Positions 1-6,684 of a DNA stretch of 10,599 bases are shown here, one piece after another. Origin of the DNA: Actinomycetota bacterium (GTDB taxonomy: Bacteria > Actinomycetota > Actinomycetes > Nanopelagicales > Nanopelagicaceae). The notes beneath the pieces are model-generated. The model was not told the DNA's origin and made no database searches. It saw nothing but the letters and a program-made list of their open reading frames with translations. Position numbers and translations under genes: made by a program. The stretch's first letter is position 1, and each line of letters begins with the position of its first letter. The stretch covers positions 1 through 10,599 of the forward strand of contig CANKCT010000013.1 of the NCBI GenBank assembly GCA_947480465.1, written 5' to 3'.

Positions 1-1
1 A

Positions 2-901
2 TTAATTAAGTGACTCCATAGCTTTTAGAACTGCAATTCGCTCGGCTATTGGTGGGTGAGTAGAAAACAACTTGGAGACTGAAGTTCCATCAAGTGGCGA
101 TTCAATCCAAATGTGGGCAACTGATGTTGACTTCTGTTGCACCACCGTCGAATCTAATGCGAGAACTTCTAATGCACTCCGAAGCCCTGCAGGATTACGA
201 GTAAATTCAACCGCGGTTGCATCGGCCAAAGATTCACGCTTTCTAGAAATTGCAGACTTAAGGAGAACCGCTGCAATTGGGGCGAGAATAAGAATCAGAA
301 GTGAGAATACTAAAAGGATTGGATTGCCGTTGCTATCGCGATCTCGATTGCGACCGCCTCCGAACCACATCATGCGAGTTAATATGTCACTCAAGATGGC
401 AATCGCTCCAGCGGTTGTTGCCGCCACTGCAGAGACTAAAGTGTCACGGTTTGCGACATGGGCCATCTCGTGGGCAATAACGCCTTGTAACTGATCGCGA
501 TCCATTGCATCCAAAATTCCAGTAGTAAATGCAATTAATGCGTGTTCCGGATTTCTCCCTGTTGCAAAAGCATTTGGAGCGTTATCAATGACAATTGCAA
601 CTTTAGGCATTGGAAGTCCACTGGCAATAGTTACTTCTTGAATTAAATTAAACAGCTTTGGATTATCAGTTTCTTGAATTAATTTTGCACCAGTCATAGT
701 AAGTACTAATTTATCTGAACCGTAATAAGAACCCCAAACAGTTACGAGCGCTATACCAACAGCGATAGGAACAATACCTGCGGTAGTTGAACCGAAATAT
801 GCCAGCGCTGCATAAACAACTAACCAGACAAGAATGGCCATGCCAATCAGCAAGCCAATTGTTTTTCGCTTGTTTGCAGCTTGTTGTGTTCTAAAGTTCA
901 T
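2..901 (-). CDS. htpX: HtpX-type membrane zinc metalloprotease (M48 family)
   Basis: Membrane-bound zinc endopeptidase of the HtpX family, which degrades damaged or misfolded membrane proteins from the cytoplasmic side. The 299 residues match the usual length. Two hydrophobic segments lie near the N-terminus (about 16-36 and 42-60), and two more follow the active site (about 155-175 and 194-215). The zinc-binding HEMAH motif is at residues 144-148, with catalytic E145. The third zinc ligand is probably E223 in the SRKRESLAD segment. The C-terminal THPP..ER signature (281-288) is also typical. The ATG at 899-901 begins a normal family N-terminus, and no clear Shine-Dalgarno sequence precedes it. 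It lies 5 bp downstream of lemA, so the two are probably co-transcribed and perhaps translationally coupled. The stop codon falls at positions 2-4, so the gene is complete but its terminator is outside the window. Family assignment is firm; the substrate is unknown. Confidence 0.96.
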   Translation of the reverse strand: MNFRTQQAANKRKTIGLLIGMAILVWLVVYAALAYFGSTTAGIVPIAVGIALVTVWGSYYGSDKLVLTMTGAKLIQETDNPKLFNLIQEVTIASGLPMPKVAIVIDNAPNAFATGRNPEHALIAFTTGILDAMDRDQLQGVIAHEMAHVANRDTLVSAVAATTAGAIAILSDILTRMMWFGGGRNRDRDSNGNPILLVFSLLILILAPIAAVLLKSAISRKRESLADATAVEFTRNPAGLRSALEVLALDSTVVQQKSTSVAHIWIESPLDGTSVSKLFSTHPPIAERIAVLKAMESLN

Positions 902-906
902 TGCTT

Positions 907-1458
907 TTAGAAAGTAACTTTTGGTGCGTTGCGATCTTGCGGATCTTCAACTTCATAAAATTCGCGCTCTGTAACCTTTGCAAACCCCGCAAAGAAGTTA
1001 GTTGGCACTGTTTTTACTGCGGTATTTAGCGAGCGCACATTGTCATTATAGAACTGGCGACTAAAGGCAACTTTGTTTTCGGTTGTAGAGAGCTCTTCTT
1101 GTAAGGATAAGAAGTTTGCAGATGCTTTTAGATCTGGATACGCCTCTGCAACAGCCAGCAAGCCACGTAATGCTTGTGTAAGCATTCCATCGGCTGCAGC
1201 TACATCTGCAACTGTTGATGCACTCGTTGCTTTTGCGCGCGCTGTTACAACTGCATCGAAAGTTGATTGCTCATGTTTTGCATATCCCTTAACGGTTTCT
1301 ACTAAGTTTGGGATTAAATCCGCACGTCGCTTGAGTTGAACTTCAATCTGAGCCCAAGCTTCGTCAACACTGATGTTTAGACGGATTAAGCGGTTGTATT
1401 GAGCAATGAAAAATAGGACGATAAGAGCGATGACACCAAGTACGATAATTGTTTCCAT
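907..1458 (-). CDS. lemA: LemA family membrane-anchored protein
   Basis: LemA-family protein, 183 residues, the normal size. One N-terminal transmembrane anchor (about 2-20) is followed by YNRLIRLN and a long helical domain. Family signatures include QLKRRADLIPNLV (41-53), YPDLKA near 107-112, LQEELSTTEN (119-128) and FSRQFYNDNVRSLN (132-145). The helical domain is expected to lie on the outer side of the membrane. The biochemical role of LemA proteins is not established; in many bacteria the gene is adjacent to an HtpX or other M48 protease, as here, which suggests a joint envelope quality-control role (inference). The start is ATG at 1456-1458, without a Shine-Dalgarno match. A possible -10 element (TTTAAT on the minus strand) lies 5 bp upstream. 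It is separated from dcd by 58 bp containing only a weak AT-rich hairpin, so read-through from dcd is possible. Confidence 0.95.
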   Translation of the reverse strand: METIIVLGVIALIVLFFIAQYNRLIRLNISVDEAWAQIEVQLKRRADLIPNLVETVKGYAKHEQSTFDAVVTARAKATSASTVADVAAADGMLTQALRGLLAVAEAYPDLKASANFLSLQEELSTTENKVAFSRQFYNDNVRSLNTAVKTVPTNFFAGFAKVTEREFYEVEDPQDRNAPKVTF

Positions 1459-1463
1459 GGTTA

Positions 1464-1469
1464 ATTAAA
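1464..1469 (-). promoter_or_regulatory. Possible -10 element for lemA-htpX
   Basis: The minus strand reads TTTAAT, five of six matches to TATAAT, 5 bp upstream of the lemA ATG. This would give a leaderless or near-leaderless mRNA. No convincing -35 element is visible. The hexamer lies in an imperfect GGTT/AACC palindrome (1459-1471) that abuts the start codon. Confidence 0.3.
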
Positions 1470-1487
1470 CCGCTTTTTGGTGAAAAT

Positions 1488-1501
1488 AATTCCTGAGAAT
1501 T
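1488..1501 (-). terminator. Weak AT-rich hairpin after dcd
   Basis: The minus strand can fold as AATTC-TCAG-GAATT and is followed by ATTTT. A five-pair, mostly A-U stem with a broken U-tract is at best a leaky terminator between dcd and lemA. Confidence 0.2.
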
Positions 1502-1516
1502 ACTGAATCACGCTTG

Positions 1517-2095
1517 TTATTTGATTGGCGATTTATGAAAGTTCAGAAATGACCGGCTGGCAGTTGGACCGCGTTGACCTTGATACCGTGAGCCGTATTT
1601 CGCGCTGCCATAAGGGTGCTCGGCAGGTGAAGAGAGTTTAATGAGGCAAAGTTGACCGATTTTCATGCCAGGAAACAACTTGACGGGCAGGTTTGCAACG
1701 TTTGAAAGCTCGAGCGTGATGTGACCACTAAAACCCGGATCAATAAATCCAGCTGTTGAGTGAGTCAATAAACCTAGGCGACCGAGTGAAGATTTTCCCT
1801 CCAGGCGTCCAGCAATGTCATCGGGCAAGGTTATGACCTCATATGTACTTGCTAAAACAAACTCACCCGGGTGCAAGATGAATGGTTCATCACCTTCGGT
1901 TATTACTTCGCGCGTTAACTCTGCTTGTTCAATCGATGGATCAATAACACTGTACTTATGGTTTTCAAAGACACGGAAAAACTTGTCTAATCGCACATCA
2001 ACTGATGACGGTTGAATCATCGATTCGTTAAATGGCTCGCAGCCGACTCGGCCAGCGGCTATTTCTGCTCGGATGTCGCGATCACTAAGTAGCAC
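1517..2095 (-). CDS. dcd: dCTP deaminase, probably bifunctional dCTP deaminase/dUTPase
   Basis: Cytosolic pyrimidine nucleotide enzyme that converts dCTP to dUTP or, in the bifunctional type, directly to dUMP for thymidylate synthesis. The 192-residue trimer-type protein carries the core signature [20 protein letters not shown] (97-116), followed by [14 protein letters not shown]. Candidate active-site residues are S102, R106 and E129, by alignment from memory with characterised Dcd proteins. The C-terminal lid segment [12 protein letters not shown] (171-182) closes over the triphosphate. The sequence resembles the bifunctional M. tuberculosis enzyme much more than monofunctional E. coli Dcd, so bifunctionality is inferred. 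The start is GTG (2093-2095), which gives the canonical [13 protein letters not shown]-terminus. An AGGA-like stretch is too far upstream to act as a Shine-Dalgarno, whereas a TANNNT box sits exactly 7 bp before the GTG, favouring a leaderless mRNA. It is divergent from the fadE5-like gene. Confidence 0.96.
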   Translation of the reverse strand: MLLSDRDIRAEIAAGRVGCEPFNESMIQPSSVDVRLDKFFRVFENHKYSVIDPSIEQAELTREVITEGDEPFILHPGEFVLASTYEVITLPDDIAGRLEGKSSLGRLGLLTHSTAGFIDPGFSGHITLELSNVANLPVKLFPGMKIGQLCLIKLSSPAEHPYGSAKYGSRYQGQRGPTASRSFLNFHKSPIK

Positions 2096-2102
2096 GCTCG
2101 GA

Positions 2103-2108
2103 ACCCTA
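2103..2108 (-). promoter_or_regulatory. Predicted -10 element of a leaderless dcd promoter
   Basis: The minus strand reads TAGGGT, a TANNNT-type -10 element. The 7-bp gap to the GTG start is the geometry expected when transcription begins at the start codon. No recognisable -35 element lies 16-18 bp upstream. Confidence 0.4.
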
Positions 2109-2148
2109 TCCTTTTCTTAGTCCCATGCGGGGCAGCGAAATCGCCCAA

Positions 2149-2162
2149 CAGGCTTCAGGCTT
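2149..2162 (+). repeat. Tandem 7-bp direct repeat in the dcd/fadE5 intergenic region
   Basis: CAGGCTT occurs twice back to back (2149-2155 and 2156-2162) and overlaps the candidate -35 element of the downstream gene by two bases. It could be a regulator half-site pair or chance. Confidence 0.4.
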
Positions 2163-2189
2163 GCATAAGTTACTGGTCGGTAGCAAAAT
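2161..2189 (+). promoter_or_regulatory. Candidate promoter of the acyl-CoA dehydrogenase gene
   Basis: A weak -35-like TTGCAT (2161-2166) is separated by 17 bp from a -10-like CAAAAT (2184-2189). That element lies 6 bp before the ATG, again fitting leaderless initiation. An alternative -10, TAAGTT (2166-2171), would leave a short leader without a Shine-Dalgarno. Both are plausible only by position. Confidence 0.3.
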
Positions 2190-2195
2190 TACCCC

Positions 2196-4019
2196 ATGAG
2201 CCATTACATAGCCAACCTTCGTGACATTGAATTCTGCCTCTTTGACCTGCTGGGGAGAGATGCCGTTATGGGTACATCCCTTTATTCAGATGTTGATCGA
2301 GACACTGCCATGGGCATGCTTGAAGAGATGAAGCGTTTGTGTGAAAACGATTTAGCTGAATCCTTTATAGAAGGTGACCGACTTGGTACTCAGTTTAACA
2401 AGTCAACTGGTGAAGTAACGGTTCCAGCAAGTTTTAAGAAATCTTACGAAGCATATGTCAACGGTGAATGGTGGCGTTTAGATGCGCCTGTAGATCTCGG
2501 TGGAATGAAAATTCCGCCATCGGTTCGTTGGGCAATTGCTGAAATGGTTTTAGGTTCTAATCCAGCAATCCATATTTATGCATCGGGTTATGCATTTGCA
2601 CAAGTTGCATATGTGTTGGGTACGCCTGAACAGAAACAGATTGCTAAGTTGATGATTGATCACCACTGGGGTGCCACGATGCAGTTAACTGAACCCGATG
2701 CAGGATCTGACGTTGGTGCAGGTCGAAGTAAGGCAGTTCAGCAGCCCGATGGAACTTGGCACATAACTGGTACAAAACGTTTTATTACATCCGGTGATGC
2801 AGATCTTTATGAAAACATTGTTCACTTTGTACTTGCTCGCCGTGAAGGTGGCGGTCCTGGCACTAAAGGTCTTTCGCTATTTTTGATTCCAAAGTTTATG
2901 TTTAATCACGAAACTGGTGAACTAGGCAAGCGCAATGGTGTTTATGTTACGAATGTCGAACACAAGATGGGCCTAAACGTTTCTTCAACGTGTGAAATGA
3001 ATCTGGGCGAACATGAACCAGCTGTCGGTTATCTTCTTGGTGAAGTCCATGAAGGTATTGCTCAAATGTTTAAAGTTATTGAGTTTGCCCGCATGATGGT
3101 CGGAACCAAAGCTATTGCAACGTTATCTGCTGGTTATCAACAAGCTCTTAGCTATGCAAAGGTTCGTGTTCAAGGTGGCGACATGAAGGTCATGAACGAT
3201 AAAGCCAGTCCACGCGTCACAATAATTCATCACCCAGATGTTCGTCGTTCGCTCATGGTTCAGAAGTCTTATTCCGAAGGAATGCGCGCTTTAGTTCTCT
3301 ACACCGCATCAATTCAAGATGAAATCGAACTTGCCGAACGCGCTGGAGACACTGATCGATTAGCGGACATGATTGCTCGAAACGATTTATTGCTTCCGGT
3401 TGTCAAAGGTTATGGTTCTGAAAAATCTTGGACCCTTCTTGGTACTGAATCACTTCAAACGTTTGGTGGCTCAGGTTTCACACAAGATTGGCCGATTGAG
3501 CAATATGTTCGCGATGCCAAGATTGACACCTTGTATGAAGGTACAACTGCGATTCAAGGATTAGATTTCTTTTTCCGTAAAATAGTTAAAGATGGCGGTC
3601 GTGCTCTCGGATTACTGGGCAAAGAGATTCAGAAATTTGCTGAATCTGGAGGCGCACATGCAGAAGAAAAAGCTGCACTCTTTACTGCGCTCGGAAACCT
3701 CAATGGAATTATCTCAGTGCTTATCGGACATGCGATGGAGTCTCAAGAAAATCCAGAGAAGATTTACACGGTCGGACTAAATACATCCCGCTGTTTAATG
3801 GCAGTCGGAGACATTATTACTGCTTGGTTGCTAATCCGACAGGCTGATATCGCAGTTGAAAAACTGCCAACAGCAGGTAAAGATGCAGATTTTTACATTG
3901 GTAAAGTTGCTTCGGCGAAGTTCTTTGTTACTAACTTCTTGCCACAAATCGCGGCGGATCGAGTGATCGTTGAGGCCACTACAGGTTCAATCATGGATGT
4001 TCCAGAAAACGCCTTTTAA
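2196..4019 (+). CDS. Acyl-CoA dehydrogenase, FadE5-like large type
   Basis: FAD-dependent enzyme introducing the alpha-beta double bond into acyl-CoA thioesters, the first step of beta-oxidation; cytosolic. At 607 residues it belongs to the long subfamily. Domains in order: short acyl-CoA-dehydrogenase N-terminal segment (about 2-35), helical N domain (about 40-160), central beta domain with the flavin motif QLTEPDAGSDVG (163-174), C-terminal helical domain with QTFGGSGF (421-428), and an extra C-terminal helical extension (about 470-600). The catalytic base is predicted to be E448 in LYEGTTAIQ. The sequence closely follows M. tuberculosis FadE5 as recalled, from MSHY at the start to a terminal -AF, including the segment around VTNVEHKMGL (251-260). 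The start is ATG at 2196, without a Shine-Dalgarno; a candidate promoter lies immediately upstream. The EamA transporter follows after 17 bp. No electron-transfer flavoprotein or thiolase genes are nearby, so chain-length preference cannot be inferred. Confidence 0.95.
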   Translation: MSHYIANLRDIEFCLFDLLGRDAVMGTSLYSDVDRDTAMGMLEEMKRLCENDLAESFIEGDRLGTQFNKSTGEVTVPASFKKSYEAYVNGEWWRLDAPVDLGGMKIPPSVRWAIAEMVLGSNPAIHIYASGYAFAQVAYVLGTPEQKQIAKLMIDHHWGATMQLTEPDAGSDVGAGRSKAVQQPDGTWHITGTKRFITSGDADLYENIVHFVLARREGGGPGTKGLSLFLIPKFMFNHETGELGKRNGVYVTNVEHKMGLNVSSTCEMNLGEHEPAVGYLLGEVHEGIAQMFKVIEFARMMVGTKAIATLSAGYQQALSYAKVRVQGGDMKVMNDKASPRVTIIHHPDVRRSLMVQKSYSEGMRALVLYTASIQDEIELAERAGDTDRLADMIARNDLLLPVVKGYGSEKSWTLLGTESLQTFGGSGFTQDWPIEQYVRDAKIDTLYEGTTAIQGLDFFFRKIVKDGGRALGLLGKEIQKFAESGGAHAEEKAALFTALGNLNGIISVLIGHAMESQENPEKIYTVGLNTSRCLMAVGDIITAWLLIRQADIAVEKLPTAGKDADFYIGKVASAKFFVTNFLPQIAADRVIVEATTGSIMDVPENAF

Positions 4020-4024
4020 ACCAC

Positions 4025-4030
4025 TACGCT
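4025..4030 (+). promoter_or_regulatory. Possible internal leaderless promoter for the EamA gene
   Basis: TACGCT (TANNNT type) ends exactly 6 bp before the GTG start, the same geometry seen at other starts in the window. No -35 element is visible, since the upstream bases are the end of the acyl-CoA dehydrogenase gene. The gene may also be read from the upstream promoter. Confidence 0.3.
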
Positions 4031-4036
4031 GACGCA

Positions 4037-4957
4037 GTGTTTACGAAATATAAAGGAGAAATCCTGACCCTTATGGGTGCAGTGTTTTTCTCCTTTAACG
4101 GGATTGTGGCCAAACTAGTTTTAACTTCAGGCCTGTCATCGATGCGTTTGACCCAAGTGCGTTGTGGTGGTGCCTTTATAATTCTCACAACTTTTGTTTT
4201 TCTTCGTTACCGTCACAAACTTCGAGTTACAAAGGCTGAATTACCCATGTTGGCCCTCTACGGTCTCATTGGATTCTTGGCGGTTCAGGCTCTCTATTTT
4301 GTAGCTATTGCTCGACTACACGTGAGTATCGCCTTGATTATGGAGTTCACCGCGCCAATATGGATTGTTTTATGGCTTCGATTTGTGAAGAAGAAAGATG
4401 TACCACGTTTAATGTGGGGCGCTATTTTTCTAGCTTTCAGCGGATTGATTTTGATTGCTCGAGTCTGGCAAGGCGGAACATTAGATGCCATCGGAGTAAT
4501 TGCTGCTTTAACAGATGGCATAGTTCTTGCAGCATTTTTCTTGCTGGGAGAAAAATTGTCAGCAACCAGAGAAGTTGAAACATTGATGGTTTATGGTTTT
4601 GGTTTTGCATCTTTAGGCCTAGCTATTGTGATGCCGTTATGGTCTTACCCCACCGAAATTTTCTCACAGTCTATAGATCTGCAAGGGCGCTTTTCTGACT
4701 ACAGTCTTCCTGGTTGGCTTTTAATTGCCTGGGTGATTGTTATGGGAACCATCGTTCCGTATTTACTCGTTGTTAATGGCCTAAAACTTCTCACGGCATC
4801 TACCAGCAGTGTGATGGGAATGGCCGAGCCGGTTATTGCCGGAGCTTTTGCGTGGATTTGGTTATCGGAGAAGTGGAGTTTTATTCAATTAATCGGTGGT
4901 GCAATTGTGATTGTTGGAATCATACTTGCCGATAAAGCACGCACTGCAGCCCACTAA
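4037..4957 (+). CDS. EamA/DMT-superfamily transporter, ten predicted transmembrane helices
   Basis: Inner-membrane permease of the drug/metabolite transporter superfamily, with two tandem EamA domains (about 8-141 and 154-296) in 306 residues. Ten hydrophobic segments can be placed near 8-29, 37-56, 68-91, 96-116, 124-143, 150-171, 181-201, 226-246, 255-276 and 281-297. The repeat signatures FTAPIWIVLWLRF (104-116) and MAEPVIAGAFAWIWLSEKW (262-280) are typical, each ending one half. Members export amino acids, metabolites or drugs; the substrate cannot be read from this sequence. The start is GTG (4037), preferred because the resulting MFTKYKGE N-terminus is the common family beginning. An AAGGAG at 4053-4058 lies inside the gene and encodes part of KGE; an in-frame ATG at 4073 follows it by 14 bp, so an internal start is possible but less likely. 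It converges on dnaB with 6 bp between stop codons. Confidence 0.9.
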   Translation: MFTKYKGEILTLMGAVFFSFNGIVAKLVLTSGLSSMRLTQVRCGGAFIILTTFVFLRYRHKLRVTKAELPMLALYGLIGFLAVQALYFVAIARLHVSIALIMEFTAPIWIVLWLRFVKKKDVPRLMWGAIFLAFSGLILIARVWQGGTLDAIGVIAALTDGIVLAAFFLLGEKLSATREVETLMVYGFGFASLGLAIVMPLWSYPTEIFSQSIDLQGRFSDYSLPGWLLIAWVIVMGTIVPYLLVVNGLKLLTASTSSVMGMAEPVIAGAFAWIWLSEKWSFIQLIGGAIVIVGIILADKARTAAH

Positions 4958-4966
4958 TTTAAATTA
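4955..4966. other. Palindrome containing both convergent stop codons
   Basis: TAATTTAAATTA is a perfect 12-bp palindrome. Its left TAA ends the EamA gene and its right end, read on the minus strand, is the TAA of dnaB. It has no G or C and is not a convincing intrinsic terminator. Confidence 0.6.
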
Positions 4967-6412
4967 CGCCCCAAAAGAATTATCTTCAGGGGTCTCTGCT
5001 TCGCGTTGCTGAGTCCAATCTGTGCCAGCACCTGGATTTTGTGGCATATCAAAGAAGCGTGCGTAGTGAAGTTGGGCAGAAACAGTAATTGTGCGCGTTG
5101 GTCCATTACGGTGTTTAGCAACAATTAAATCTGCTTCACCGGTTCGATTTTGTTGATCATACATATCATCACGGTGTAGCAAGATAACTACGTCGGCATC
5201 CTGCTCAATCGATCCCGACTCACGCAAGTCAGAGAGCATAGGTTTTTTGTCGGTACGTTGTTCAGGTCCACGGTTGAGCTGTGAAATTGCGATTACTGGA
5301 ATATCAAGCTCTTTGGCCATCAACTTTAATTGACGCGAAAACTCAGATACTTCTTGTTGCCGGTTCTCAACTTTTTTACCTGAAGACATCAGCTGTAAGT
5401 AGTCAATAACAATGAGTTTTAGGTTATGGCGTTGCTTTAAGCGTCTAGCCTTTGCGCGAATTTCCATCATTGAAAGATTAGGTGAGTCATCAATAAACAA
5501 AGGCGCTTCAGAGATTTCACCCATTCGTCGTGCAAGACGCGACCATTCATCATCCGATAAAGTTCCGGCACGGATGCTATTAAGGCCAACGCGTGCTTCG
5601 GCAGATAACATACGCATGGTAATTTCAGATTTTGACATTTCCAGTGAGAAGATGACGGAAGTTAAACCATTAAATATTGATGCATGACGTGCAATATCTA
5701 AACCAAGTGTTGATTTACCCATCGCAGGACGTGCGGCAACAATAATCATATTTCCGGGATGGAAACCATGAGTAAGTGAATCTAAATCTTTAAATCCAGA
5801 TTTAACACCTTCAACTCCTATACCTTTTGAGATAGCTTCAATCTCATCAAGTGCTTGTGGAAGCAGAGTAGAAAGTTGAACATAATCCTCGGATGATCGC
5901 CGTTCTGTGACTGCAAAAACTTCGGCTTGTGCTTGGTCAACCATGTCATCGACTTCACCCTCAGATGTATATCCGAGTTGAACAATCTTTGTACCCGCCT
6001 CGATTAATCGACGCATGATGGAGTGTTCGCGAACAATCTTTGCGTAATATCCCGCATTTGCTGCGGTTGGAACTGATGAAATCAATGTGTGGAGGTATGG
6101 CGCTCCACCGGCGCGAGCGATATCTCCGCGCTTTGTTAGTTCCGCTGAGACAGTTACGGCATCTGCTGGTTCGCCTCGGCCGTATAAATCAATAATTGCA
6201 TCGTAGATTAATTCGTGTGCAGGTCGATAAAAATCGCGATCGCGAATAATCTCAATAACGTCAGCTATGGCATCTTTTGATAACAACATTCCACCAAGAA
6301 CGGATTGTTCTGCGATTAAATCTTGTGGCGGGGTGCGCTCGAATTCACTGCCTACAGATGAGATATTTAAATCTCTGCCCGGTCGGTTGCTTGGAAGTTC
6401 GGCGATGCTCAC
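4964..6412 (-). CDS. dnaB: Replicative DNA helicase DnaB
   Basis: Hexameric replicative helicase that unwinds DNA ahead of the fork on the lagging-strand template. The 482 residues comprise an N-terminal helical domain (about 28-130, starting PPQDLIAEQSVLGGML), a linker, and a RecA-like ATPase domain (about 200-455). Visible motifs are Walker A ARPAMGKST (227-235, K233), SLEM with catalytic E258, Walker B LIVIDYLQL (333-341), the DLRESGSIEQDAD segment (395-407) and AKHRNG, where R435 is the likely arginine finger. No intein interrupts it, although DnaB is a frequent intein host. The start is GTG (6410-6412) with a good Shine-Dalgarno, GGGAGG on the minus strand at 6421-6426, 8 bp upstream, in contrast to the apparently leaderless neighbours. 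The usual upstream partner rplI is more than 3.7 kb away, separated by an inserted gene pair. A cluster of DnaA-box-like sites lies about 90-170 bp upstream of the start and may control it. Confidence 0.97.
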   Translation of the reverse strand: MSIAELPSNRPGRDLNISSVGSEFERTPPQDLIAEQSVLGGMLLSKDAIADVIEIIRDRDFYRPAHELIYDAIIDLYGRGEPADAVTVSAELTKRGDIARAGGAPYLHTLISSVPTAANAGYYAKIVREHSIMRRLIEAGTKIVQLGYTSEGEVDDMVDQAQAEVFAVTERRSSEDYVQLSTLLPQALDEIEAISKGIGVEGVKSGFKDLDSLTHGFHPGNMIIVAARPAMGKSTLGLDIARHASIFNGLTSVIFSLEMSKSEITMRMLSAEARVGLNSIRAGTLSDDEWSRLARRMGEISEAPLFIDDSPNLSMMEIRAKARRLKQRHNLKLIVIDYLQLMSSGKKVENRQQEVSEFSRQLKLMAKELDIPVIAISQLNRGPEQRTDKKPMLSDLRESGSIEQDADVVILLHRDDMYDQQNRTGEADLIVAKHRNGPTRTITVSAQLHYARFFDMPQNPGAGTDWTQQREAETPEDNSFGA

Positions 6413-6420
6413 CTATAAAA

Positions 6421-6426
6421 CCTCCC
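6421..6426 (-). promoter_or_regulatory. Shine-Dalgarno sequence of dnaB
   Basis: The minus strand reads GGGAGG, 8 bp before the GTG start, and supports that start. It is one of only two clear Shine-Dalgarno sites in the window. Confidence 0.75.
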
Positions 6427-6473
6427 ATTAGCCACTGACGTTCTCGTTTGTATGCGTAACTTAGGGGTGAGCC

Positions 6474-6492
6474 GCTTCTTGATGCGAGAAGC
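6474..6492 (-). other. Hairpin in the presumed dnaB leader
   Basis: GCTTCT (6474-6479) pairs with AGAAGC (6487-6492) around a 7-base loop. On the plus strand it is followed by ACTG and a run of six T (6497-6502), so it could weakly terminate plus-strand transcription. On the minus strand it would sit in the 5' leader of dnaB. The six-pair stem alone does not show a function. Confidence 0.3.
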
Positions 6493-6504
6493 ACTGTTTT
6501 TTGA

Positions 6505-6579
6505 TGGGGATAAGTTGTGGATAAACAAGTGGATAACCCTGATTTTCTGTGTGTTACACGGTGGATGACCTGTGGGTAA
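6505..6579 (-). promoter_or_regulatory. Phased cluster of DnaA-box-like sites upstream of dnaB
   Basis: All boxes point the same way, with the consensus TTATCCACA on the minus strand. Reading the minus strand: TTACCCACA (6571-6579, one mismatch), TCATCCACC (6560-6568, two mismatches), TTATCCACT (6528-6536, one mismatch), TTATCCACA (6516-6524, exact) and TTATCCCCA (6505-6513, one mismatch). Spacing between box starts is 11, 12, 32 and 11 bp, close to whole helical turns, so DnaA bound to each would lie on one face of the helix. That DnaA recognises TTATNCACA is established. That this cluster regulates dnaB or titrates DnaA is inference. It lies about 90-170 bp from the dnaB start. Confidence 0.6.
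6551..6559. repeat. Short inverted repeat GTGT-T-ACAC
   Basis: A 9-bp inverted repeat lies inside the DnaA-box cluster, between the pair of boxes at 6560-6579 and the triplet at 6505-6536. It may be a regulator half-site pair or chance. Confidence 0.25.
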
Positions 6580-6595
6580 GTCGGGTGTGCTACCT

Positions 6596-6605
6596 CTCTC
6601 GAGAG
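6596..6605. repeat. 10-bp perfect palindrome CTCTCGAGAG
   Basis: A loop-free perfect palindrome in the non-coding region upstream of dnaB. It is operator-like in form. No regulator is identified. Confidence 0.3.
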
Positions 6606-6637
6606 CATAAGTGCTGGTCAGGGTCGATTTCTATACA

Positions 6638-6649
6638 CACAGGCCTGTG
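6638..6649. repeat. 12-bp perfect palindrome CACAGGCCTGTG
   Basis: A loop-free perfect palindrome 35-46 bp beyond the oxidoreductase stop codon. A CTATACACA sequence overlaps its left edge on the plus strand (6631-6639), one mismatch from TTATNCACA. It looks like an operator or protein-binding site rather than a terminator, because no T-tract follows on either strand. Confidence 0.35.
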
Positions 6650-6684
6650 CAGGAAAGTATTTTTGTGAATCTTAAATCATGAGA

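Noticed and set aside
72..494. Open frames opposite htpX, lemA, dcd, dnaB and the oxidoreductase
   Set aside because: They lie antisense to well-identified conserved genes and show no domains of their own.
4053..4075. AAGGAG followed by an in-frame ATG as the true start of the EamA gene
   Set aside because: The 14-bp spacing is too long, and starting there would remove the MFTKYKGE N-terminus typical of the family. The AAGGAG is explained by its coding for KGE.
4964..6412. Intein in dnaB
   Set aside because: The Walker A, Walker B and arginine-finger motifs are contiguous at normal spacing and the protein is of ordinary length.
6474..6502. Intrinsic terminator on the plus strand (hairpin plus six T)
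   Set aside because: The stem has only six pairs, the T-run starts four bases after it, and no plus-strand gene ends there.
6345..6608. An open reading frame of 87 codons on the minus strand covering the dnaB start and upstream DNA
   Set aside because: It overlaps the dnaB N-terminus in another frame and covers the DnaA-box array, and its translation shows no recognisable domain or start signal.
6413..6684. The region as the main chromosomal origin oriC
   Set aside because: Neither dnaA nor dnaN is adjacent, and actinobacterial origins normally lie between them. The box array is reported without an origin claim.
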